Below, one piece after another: positions 57,056 to 64,000 of a stretch of 64,000 nt of DNA. The DNA lies in the NCBI RefSeq assembly GCF_000378245.1, contig NZ_KB899492.1:434001-498000 (forward strand), given 5' to 3'. A model generated the notes under the pieces. The model ran no database searches, had not been told where the DNA came from, and was given only the letters and a program-made list of their open reading frames with translations. How positions within the stretch are numbered: position 1 is the stretch's first letter; each line of letters begins with the position of its first letter. This DNA is from Aromatoleum toluclasticum ATCC 700605. Lineage in GTDB: Bacteria > Pseudomonadota > Gammaproteobacteria > Burkholderiales > Rhodocyclaceae. The translations under genes and the position numbers were made by a program.

Positions 57056-57781
57056 ATGACCACGACTACTGCAGATTCCCTGATCGCCGCGGCGCATGCG
57101 CTGTCGGGCACCCTCGACGCGATGCGCTTCGCCGCACCGGTAAGCCACGTCTATAACCCGCTCGACTATGCGTGGGGGATCCACGAGGACTACCTGCGCC
57201 GGTATGCGGCGGGCCGCAAGCGCATCGTGTTCCTCGGCATGAATCCCGGCCCCTTCGGCATGGCGCAGACCGGGGTGCCCTTCGGCGAGATCGACGCGGT
57301 GCGCGACTGGCTGGGCCTCGCGGGGCCGGTCGGCAAGCCGGCGGTCGAGAATCCCAAGCGCCCGGTCGAGGGCTTCGGCTGCGCGCGCTCGGAAGTGAGC
57401 GGACGCCGCCTGTGGGGGCTCTTCCGCGAGCGCTTCGGCACGGCCGAAGCCTTCTTCGCCGAGCATTTCGTCGCCAACTACTGCCCGCTGGCCTTTTTCG
57501 ACGGCGGCCGCAACGTGACGCCGGACAAGCTGCCGGCGGCCGAATCGCAGCCGCTGCTCGCGGCCTGCGACGAGCACCTGCGCCGCATGATCGACGCGCT
57601 CGCGCCCGACTGGGTGATCGGCGTCGGCGCGTGGGCGGAATCGCGCGCGGCCGCGGCGCTGACCGGACACAAGCTACGCATCGGGCGCGTGCTGCACCCC
57701 AGCCCCGCGAGCCCGGCAGCGAACCGCGGCTGGTCCGAGGCGGCGAGCCGCCAGCTCGCGGAGCTGGGAATCTGGCCATGA
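57056..57781 (+). CDS. SMUG1-type single-strand-selective uracil-DNA glycosylase
   Basis: 241 residues. The active-site motif GMNPGPFGMAQTGVPFGE (about 62-79) and the C-terminal DNA-intercalating motif HPSPASPAAN are those of the SMUG1 family, known in several bacteria including Azoarcus-type and Geobacter proteins. It removes uracil or related lesions from DNA. It shares a 15-bp gap with ampG and may be co-transcribed with it, an unrelated pair. Confidence 0.9.
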   Translation: MTTTTADSLIAAAHALSGTLDAMRFAAPVSHVYNPLDYAWGIHEDYLRRYAAGRKRIVFLGMNPGPFGMAQTGVPFGEIDAVRDWLGLAGPVGKPAVENPKRPVEGFGCARSEVSGRRLWGLFRERFGTAEAFFAEHFVANYCPLAFFDGGRNVTPDKLPAAESQPLLAACDEHLRRMIDALAPDWVIGVGAWAESRAAAALTGHKLRIGRVLHPSPASPAANRGWSEAASRQLAELGIWP

Positions 57782-57912
57782 TTGCGTGAGCGCCTTGCGC
57801 CGGACACGGCGGCATTGCCAAGATGAGCGATGATCGCTGAATATTCGGGCGGCACGGTACTGCAAAATCCTCTGCCAGCCATCAGAGACAGCGACGCTGA
57901 ACACAGGACAAC

Positions 57913-60000
57913 ATGAGTCAGAAAATCGGGGCGGGCCTGCTCTCCTGCGCGGACAAGATCTGGGAAACCGCCGATACCTTGCGCGGCGCGGGCATCAAGG
58001 CGAGCGAATGGCCCGCCTACATGATGCCCTTCTTCGCGCTGATGATGCTCGAATCACGGCTGCGGCGCTTTCGGCAGACGCAAATCGACACGTTCAAGAA
58101 GGAAACCGTCGGCGACTTCAGCCTCGACGATGCGGCGCATATCGAATGGCTGGAATACTCTGCGAAGGCCGCCAACAAGGGCTTTCACCGGGATTTGCTG
58201 TTGCATGGCAAGGGCCTGCGGGAAACCTGCCTCGTTCCCGGCGGCAACTTCCTCAACCGGCTGCTTTCGCACCTCGACCAGTACGACCCCGACACCAAGC
58301 GCCTGCTGGGTATCGGCTATGCCCAGGGGCACGCCAAGTTCCTCGACATGCAGGGCAAGGCGTCCGACCTGTTCGCCCGCGACAACTGCCCGCTTTTCCC
58401 CTTTGCGCAAAAGTGGGCGGCGATCGACCTCACCCCCTTCGACAACTCCGAAATCACCACCATCGAGGAGCACATCAAACGCAAGTGGGGGGACATCTCG
58501 GCCGAAACGGCCGGCGAACAATACACCCCATCGGACGTCATCGACCTCGCCACGGCCGTCATCGTCGAGTTGCGGCGCGAGGGCAAAGGCGGCACAGGCA
58601 TTGCCGATGTTTACGACATGGCCTGCGGCGGCGGCAACTTCCTGTACGCCACCGAGGATGCCCTGCGCGAAGCCTTCCCCGAACTCTCGGTGCGCACACG
58701 CGGGCAGGACAACAACGATGCGCTGTTCGCGCTCGCCGCCATCGAGGCACGTTTCCGTCAGGATGCCCGCATCGAATGGGGCAACACCCTGACCAACGAT
58801 CTGTTCCTGCTCGACGAATTCGACGTCATCGTCGCCAATCCACCTTACGGTGTCGACTGGAAGGACTTCAAGAAGTCGCTGGAAATGGACGCCTCGGGCC
58901 GCTTCGACAAGAACCGCATGCCGCCCACGTCCGACGGCCAACTCCTGTTCCTGCAGCACGCAGCGTTCCATCTGTCCGATACGGGCGTCGCCGCCGTCGT
59001 CCATTCCGGCTCGACGCTGTTCTCCGGGGATGCCGGCGGCGGTGAGTCGGAGACCCGCCGCTGGCTGATCCAGGAACAGGATATCGTCGAAGCCATCATC
59101 CAGTTGCCGAAGAACGAGTTCTTCAACACCGGCATCTCGACCTACCTCTGGATTCTGAATCGCGCCAAGCCGAAAGCCCGCAAGGGGCAGGTGCTGCTGA
59201 TCAACGCCGAGACCTGCTTCACCAAGCTCAGGAAGAACCTCAACCAGAAGAATTGCGAGATCGACGACGCCAATCGGGCGCGCATCGTGCAAGCCTTCCG
59301 TGACTTCGCGGACGGCCCGCTGGCCCGCAGACTGCCGGTCGACGCCCTGCTCTACAACAAGGTGGAAATCGAACTGCACCGGCACGACGAACAGGGCCGC
59401 GCAATCCAGGACGAAGCGAAGATCGAGGGCGAGAAGATCGTCGTCCGCTTCGACGATGCCGACTATGCCATCGACGGCGGCGTTCTCGATCTCGCCGCCT
59501 TCGAGGGCAAAACCGTCAAGGAAGCCGTCGCGCTATTCAACGAGGCGGCGCGCAATGCCGGACAAGCCGTCGTATCGATCGCTGGCGGCAGTTGCTACCG
59601 GCGCGACAACGACACCGGCGCCATCACCATCGACGGGGAGGCGAAGGGGCTGGGCGTGCTCGCGGTAAAGGCAAAGATCGCCAAGTCCAAGGGCCGGGAA
59701 CTCGCCAAGGTGGACATCCTGCTCGGCCCGCTTTGGGAAAAGGACACCGAGACCGTGCCTTACGCGTCGGATGCCGCCACCAACGACCAGAACATCGGGG
59801 ACTTCCTCGCCAAGTGGGTGCATGAGCCGTGGCGCATCCTCGGCGTGAAGATCGGTAGCGAGATCAACTTCAACCGCGTTTTCCCGAAGAGGCGCGAAGT
59901 CCGGCCGACCAATGACATCCTGAAGGACATCGCTGCCGTCGAGGAAGAGATGGCACGGCTGGAAGCCGAGATCGCCGCCGATCTTCGCTCGGAGGGGTGA
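57913..60000 (+). CDS. hsdM: type I restriction-modification system DNA methyltransferase (HsdM)
   Basis: 695 residues. SAM motif I is in YDMACGGGNFLYATEDAL, and the catalytic motif IV is VIVANPPYGVDWKDF (N-P-P-Y). EQYTPSDVIDLATA is the conserved region before motif I. The long N-terminal helical part (1-170) is usual for HsdM. It methylates adenine in the target set by HsdS. ACAGGACAAC precedes the ATG. It overlaps the HsdS start region closely (stop at 59998-60000, ATG at 60003), so the subunits are translated in series. Confidence 0.93.
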   Translation: MSQKIGAGLLSCADKIWETADTLRGAGIKASEWPAYMMPFFALMMLESRLRRFRQTQIDTFKKETVGDFSLDDAAHIEWLEYSAKAANKGFHRDLLLHGKGLRETCLVPGGNFLNRLLSHLDQYDPDTKRLLGIGYAQGHAKFLDMQGKASDLFARDNCPLFPFAQKWAAIDLTPFDNSEITTIEEHIKRKWGDISAETAGEQYTPSDVIDLATAVIVELRREGKGGTGIADVYDMACGGGNFLYATEDALREAFPELSVRTRGQDNNDALFALAAIEARFRQDARIEWGNTLTNDLFLLDEFDVIVANPPYGVDWKDFKKSLEMDASGRFDKNRMPPTSDGQLLFLQHAAFHLSDTGVAAVVHSGSTLFSGDAGGGESETRRWLIQEQDIVEAIIQLPKNEFFNTGISTYLWILNRAKPKARKGQVLLINAETCFTKLRKNLNQKNCEIDDANRARIVQAFRDFADGPLARRLPVDALLYNKVEIELHRHDEQGRAIQDEAKIEGEKIVVRFDDADYAIDGGVLDLAAFEGKTVKEAVALFNEAARNAGQAVVSIAGGSCYRRDNDTGAITIDGEAKGLGVLAVKAKIAKSKGRELAKVDILLGPLWEKDTETVPYASDAATNDQNIGDFLAKWVHEPWRILGVKIGSEINFNRVFPKRREVRPTNDILKDIAAVEEEMARLEAEIAADLRSEG

Positions 60001-60002
60001 CG

Positions 60003-61262
60003 ATGGCGCGAGCGATGAACGACAGCCGCGTTTCGTGGCCAGCTGAAATTCCGGCATCATGGAACTTGATACGGATTAAGGACTTGGCGATATTGAAGAG
60101 TGGCGACCATCTGTCTGCTGAGCAAATCAACGAAGATGGGCCTTATCCCGTCATGGGCGGCAATGGGCTTCGTGGGTATTCCTTTCGTTTTACCCATAAA
60201 GGAGAGCATGTCCTTATTGGGCGACAGGGCGCTTTGTGCGGCAACATCAACTATGCAAAGGGCCCATTTTGGGCAACCGAGCATGCGGTCGTGGCGCAAC
60301 CAAGGAGAACGTTCATTCTGCGCTGGCTTGGTGAAGCACTTCGCGCCCTTAATCTGAATCAATACGCGACCGCATCAGCACAACCGGGTCTATCTGTAGA
60401 AGTTATTGCAAACAAGCATGTCCCCGTTCCACCGCTCGACGAACAGCGCCGCATCGCCGCGTGGCTCGACCTCCAGACCGGTCGCGTCGACAAGCGCCTC
60501 GAACTGCTCGGCAAGAAACGCGAGCTGTTGCGGGAGCTGAAGAATTCGGTCATCGAAGACGCCACGTTCCGGGGCTTGAATGCCGACGCAGCGCAGCGAG
60601 AGTCTGACATCGACTGGCTGGGGGCAATACCCGCCCACTGGGCAGTCGTGCGCTTGGGGTCGCTGTTCCGCGAAGCCGCCGACGCCGGCATCGATGGCTT
60701 GCCGATGTTGAGCGTGTCGATTCATTCCGGCATCTCCGACAAGGAACTGGAAGACGACGAGCTCGACCGGAAAGTGAGCCGCAGCGAGGATCGCACGCTC
60801 TACAAGCGGGTGAAGCCCGGCGACCTCGTTTATAACCAGATGCGAGCGTGGCAAGGCGCTTTCGGTGCGGCCAAGGTCGAGGGCCTGGTCAGCCCGGCCT
60901 ATGTGGTGGCGCGGCCCGGCACTGCCGTAGTTCCGACCTTCATCGAGTATCTGCTGCGGGCTCCGGCCGCGATGGAGGAAATCCGGTGCCGCTCGCGCGG
61001 CATCACGGACTTTCGGCTGCGCCTGTACTGGGACGAGTTCAAGAACATCCGCGTCGCCCTGCCACCGAAGGACGAGCAGGCCGAGATCGCGGCGTTTCTC
61101 GACCGCAAGCTGTCGCAGATCGCCCGGCAGATCGCCCTCATCGACCGGCTCGAAGCCCTGCTCAAGGAACAGCGCAAGGCGATGATCCACGAGGCCGTCA
61201 CCGGCAAGATCGACCTTTCCGCCTACGAGCCCCAACAACCCCGGGAGGCCCTTGCGGCCTGA
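60003..61262 (+). CDS. hsdS: type I restriction-modification specificity subunit (HsdS)
   Basis: 419 residues with two target-recognition domains. The first begins SWPAEIPASWNLIRIKDLA and the second WLGAIPAHWAVVRLGSLF. Each is followed by a conserved helical spacer (IAAWLDLQTGRVDKRLELL and IAAFLDRKLSQIARQIALI), as expected for HsdS. The first TRD coding stretch (about 60050-60420) is noticeably AT-richer than the rest, as is common for exchanged recognition domains. It sets which bipartite sequence is methylated and cut. GGAGGGGTGACG precedes the ATG. Confidence 0.9.
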   Translation: MARAMNDSRVSWPAEIPASWNLIRIKDLAILKSGDHLSAEQINEDGPYPVMGGNGLRGYSFRFTHKGEHVLIGRQGALCGNINYAKGPFWATEHAVVAQPRRTFILRWLGEALRALNLNQYATASAQPGLSVEVIANKHVPVPPLDEQRRIAAWLDLQTGRVDKRLELLGKKRELLRELKNSVIEDATFRGLNADAAQRESDIDWLGAIPAHWAVVRLGSLFREAADAGIDGLPMLSVSIHSGISDKELEDDELDRKVSRSEDRTLYKRVKPGDLVYNQMRAWQGAFGAAKVEGLVSPAYVVARPGTAVVPTFIEYLLRAPAAMEEIRCRSRGITDFRLRLYWDEFKNIRVALPPKDEQAEIAAFLDRKLSQIARQIALIDRLEALLKEQRKAMIHEAVTGKIDLSAYEPQQPREALAA

Positions 61263-61279
61263 CGCAGCGAGGAATGCCC

Positions 61280-64000
61280 ATGGCCGACGGTTTCAAGGAA
61301 AGCGATTTCCAGAACGGCATCTTCATCCCGTATCTGACTGCGCCCCGACCGGGCGGGCTGGACTGGATACTCGGCAAACCCGCCGACATCGACGCGGCGC
61401 GCTGGATCGTGCCGGGGGATCTGCTGCGCTTCCTGCGCGAGGGTTGTCCGCTCAATGCGGCAGCCTTCGCCAAAGCGGCCCGGGGCTATGACTCGGACGC
61501 CGAATTCCTGCACGTCTTTCTAACTGAGGCGCTGCTGCCCAAGATCGAGGCCAAGGCGAATGCGGCTTTCGTCTTGCGCGAGAGCCTGAGCTTCGCCGGG
61601 CAGTCTTTCGTGCTGTGGAACGAGGCGCCGCGCGCCGGGGCCGATTCCGACGCTGCGACGCAGTTTGCGAAAAACTTGCTGCGCGTGATCCCCGAAGCGA
61701 CATTCGAGCGCCAATTCCCCCACGGCAACAAGCGCATCCGCCGCCGCCCCGATCTGGTGTTTTTCGTCAATGGCCTGTACTTGGCCTACTCCGAACTGAA
61801 GACTGCGCAGACCGGGCAGACCGCCGCCGGCCACGGGCGCAAGAAGATCGCGCACGACTGCGTCGAGGCCGGCATTGCCGTGCTGCGCGAGGCGCGCGAA
61901 CGCTATGCGGTCGAAGGCGGACGCTGGCCGGGGTTCCGCCACCGCGACCTGAGCGAGAAGGTGCGCTGGGAAATCCGCCAGAGCATCTGCCTGTACGAGA
62001 AGGCGACCCATATCAGTTGCGCGGACATGGGCGCGATGATGGTGCTGCCCGACCTCGAATGGCTGCTGCCGGAGATCGATGACGCGATCGAGGCGGACGA
62101 CACGCAGGCGCTGGTCGAAACCCTGCCCGACAAGCTGGTGGAATCCTTCCTGCGCACTGCGGAGATGCGCGACAAGCCGCCGTCCGTCGCGCTGGCCGAG
62201 CACCTTGCGTCGTTCTTCGACCCCGCGGACGGGGTGGACCGGGAGATTCATTTCTTCAACCAGAACCGCCCGAGCCGCACCACCACCGGCACCGAGATCC
62301 TGCGCCCGCGCCCGGCACAACGGGCCATGCTGCACCAGACCATGAAGCGGGTGCGCGAACTCTATGCTGACGAGGGGAAGTCCAAGATCAACGAGCAGGA
62401 CATCCGCGCAGCGCTGGCCGCTTCCCTTCCTGATCTCAACGAGAAGAAGGCCGACGAGATCGTCTGCAAGACCCTGCTCCACCGCAACGGGCAGGAATCG
62501 CACTCCATTTTGTTGCAAGGCGCGGCAGGGCTGGGCAAGACCAATGTAATCGTCTGGCTGGCGCAGGCGCTCGCCGACATGCCCGACCCGCGGAGCCCGG
62601 CGGCGGCCCCGTTGTTCGATTTGTGCATCCTCCTCACCGACCGCACCGAACTGCGCCAGAACGTCGCCGAGGAGGCGGCACGGCTGCGGGCGACGCAGAA
62701 CATCGTCGCCGAGGCCGAAACCTTCCAGGGCTTGCGCGACGGCCTGCAGCATGGCGCGCGGGTGGTGGTGGTGAACATCCAGAAATTCCCGTCGATCAAG
62801 AAACTGGCCGAAGCCGACCCGGCGCTCGCCACGTTGCTGGCGAGCAAGCGGGTGGCCTTCGTCATCGACGAGGTGCATCGCACGCAGAACGGCATCCTGC
62901 ACGACGCGACGATCGAGATATTCGACGAGTGGGGCACGATCCGCCCCGAAGGCGCAAAGCGCAATCTCATCATCGGCCTGACCGCGACGCCGCGCGACGA
63001 GATCCTCGCCCGCTTCGGCGAATGGCGTTCCCCGGCAGCGGCCGGCGACGACATCCGCTGGGCACCGTATTTCGCCTACACGATGACGCAGGCCATCCGC
63101 GACAAGGTGATCCTGAATCCGATCCAGAACGTGATTCGCTTCGAGGACCACCTGCAATACCGGATCGTCGAGACCATCCAGAAGCTGCAGGACGGCGACC
63201 GGTTGCGCCCGCCGAATTCCGACGAGATCTACCAGAACGCCGACCGGCAGGGATTTGTCGCCAGGCAGGCCGCTCTGGTGTTCGTGGCGAAGACGATGAT
63301 GGCGATTCGCCCGCCGGGCCGCGCCCTGGGCGAGGGCAAGGCCATGTTTGCGGCCCACTCGATCAAGGCGGCGATTGCCTACCAGAAACTGCTGCGGGCC
63401 GAACTCGACAAGCTGGCGAACGATCCGCGTTTCATGGAGCATGCCGAGGCGATCAGGGCGTGTCCGGTGCTGCTGCTCTACACCGACAAGCAGGGCGAGC
63501 CGGGTTGCGCGTCACTCAACGGCGGCAGGAATCAGGACGCGATCATCGACGAGTTCCGCCGCAAGGGCGAAGGGGCCAAGCAGGGGCTGAAGGTTCATAA
63601 CGCGCTCATTGTCGTGGTCGACAAGCTCCTTACCGGCTTCGACGAACCGACCCTGCACACGCTGTTCATCGACCGAGGCATGGACGATGTGCTGCTGTTC
63701 CAGGCGGCATGCCGAGTGAATCGCTGGCGCAAGTGGAAGAACGACTGCCTGCTGGTGGATTTCTCCCACGAGGGCGTCGTCTCGAAGAATCTCCCGAAGG
63801 TATTCGCCAAGTATGGCGGCATTACCGTGTCCGACCTCGACGCGATGACCCTGAAAGCCAAGATGGACGCCGCGTTCAAGATGTTCTTCGTCGACGACAA
63901 GGACATCAACGCCCACTGGCGAAGCTGGAAGGCGACCCAGGCGGGCGGCAAGGACAAGGACGGCGCGACGGGGCTTTCCGACTTTCTCGACGGGCTGGTG
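61280..64000 (+). CDS. hsdR: type I restriction enzyme HsdR, cut by the window end
   Basis: 907 residues are present and the frame is still open at base 64000, so the C-terminus is missing. The N-terminal nuclease domain has RRRPDLVFFVNGLYLAYSELKTA, a PD-(D/E)XK motif. The helicase motor shows LLQGAAGLGKTNV (Walker A), VIDEVHRTQ (DExH) and LTATPRDEIL (motif III). It translocates DNA and cuts unmodified sites at a distance. GAGGAATGCCC lies before ATG 61280; an ATG two codons earlier has a worse site. It is 17 bp after hsdS, the third gene of the operon. Confidence 0.93.
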   Translation, partial: MADGFKESDFQNGIFIPYLTAPRPGGLDWILGKPADIDAARWIVPGDLLRFLREGCPLNAAAFAKAARGYDSDAEFLHVFLTEALLPKIEAKANAAFVLRESLSFAGQSFVLWNEAPRAGADSDAATQFAKNLLRVIPEATFERQFPHGNKRIRRRPDLVFFVNGLYLAYSELKTAQTGQTAAGHGRKKIAHDCVEAGIAVLREARERYAVEGGRWPGFRHRDLSEKVRWEIRQSICLYEKATHISCADMGAMMVLPDLEWLLPEIDDAIEADDTQALVETLPDKLVESFLRTAEMRDKPPSVALAEHLASFFDPADGVDREIHFFNQNRPSRTTTGTEILRPRPAQRAMLHQTMKRVRELYADEGKSKINEQDIRAALAASLPDLNEKKADEIVCKTLLHRNGQESHSILLQGAAGLGKTNVIVWLAQALADMPDPRSPAAAPLFDLCILLTDRTELRQNVAEEAARLRATQNIVAEAETFQGLRDGLQHGARVVVVNIQKFPSIKKLAEADPALATLLASKRVAFVIDEVHRTQNGILHDATIEIFDEWGTIRPEGAKRNLIIGLTATPRDEILARFGEWRSPAAAGDDIRWAPYFAYTMTQAIRDKVILNPIQNVIRFEDHLQYRIVETIQKLQDGDRLRPPNSDEIYQNADRQGFVARQAALVFVAKTMMAIRPPGRALGEGKAMFAAHSIKAAIAYQKLLRAELDKLANDPRFMEHAEAIRACPVLLLYTDKQGEPGCASLNGGRNQDAIIDEFRRKGEGAKQGLKVHNALIVVVDKLLTGFDEPTLHTLFIDRGMDDVLLFQAACRVNRWRKWKNDCLLVDFSHEGVVSKNLPKVFAKYGGITVSDLDAMTLKAKMDAAFKMFFVDDKDINAHWRSWKATQAGGKDKDGATGLSDFLDGLV

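Overview
The window reads as a stretch of chromosome from a GC-rich betaproteobacterium of the Aromatoleum/Azoarcus/Thauera group (Rhodocyclales). The grounds are a complete aerobic benzoyl-CoA epoxidation (box) cluster next to a bzd-type ATP-dependent benzoyl-CoA reductase, the mixed HTH/shikimate-kinase-like regulator BoxR, a phasin, and dense REP-like palindromes between genes. No rRNA, tRNA, CRISPR array or insertion sequence was seen.

Region 1 (0.5-17.9 kb, all on the minus strand) is a catabolic island for an aromatic or alicyclic acid. It holds a four-subunit benzoyl-CoA-reductase-type enzyme (bzdNOPQ type) with a GNAT acetyltransferase. It also has a benzoate-CoA-ligase-family enzyme, a TRAP transporter, an acyl-CoA dehydrogenase, two SDR dehydrogenases (one close to BadH), two crotonase-fold enzymes and a TetR regulator. 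A D-serine dehydratase gene sits inside it. Six related TGAATGAA/TTCATTCA palindromes lie in front of five separate transcription units, which suggests one TetR-controlled regulon. A perfect FNR-type box lies beside the reductase promoter. I think this is the most novel part of the window: a reductase without the usual ferredoxin and modified beta-oxidation genes, joined to an ali/Bad-like set of ring-processing enzymes.

Region 2 (18.1-21.4 kb, plus strand) is three tandem copies, at an exact 555-bp period, of a DUF3304-like lipoprotein followed by a DUF2235 (Tle1-like) phospholipase. It looks like an orphan type VI effector with an amplified immunity gene.

Region 3 (21.4-41 kb) is the aerobic benzoate module: rubredoxin, crotonase, thioesterase, hydrolase, a Liv-type ABC transporter, benzoate-CoA ligase, a DUF4863 protein, BoxD, then divergently BoxR, BoxC, BoxB, BoxA and a thiolase. 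The boxD-boxR intergenic region carries two TGCA-N6-TGCA elements, the expected BoxR/BzdR operators.

Region 4 (40-57.8 kb) is mostly housekeeping: hemerythrin, DCC protein, hydrolase, phasin, TrhP, a CHASE-GGDEF protein, an ABC-F ATPase, a triheme cytochrome c, an AsmA protein, a permease-less PTS (EIIA-HPr-EI), metXW behind a SAM-II riboswitch with terminator, an unknown 105-residue protein, AmpG and a SMUG1-type glycosylase. Region 5 (57.9-64 kb) is a type I restriction-modification operon hsdM-hsdS-hsdR cut by the window end. Several palindromic repeat families (REP-like GTGGGAGCGG..., GTAGGGCGGG..., and CGTTCGGGCTGAG...) separate transcription units.
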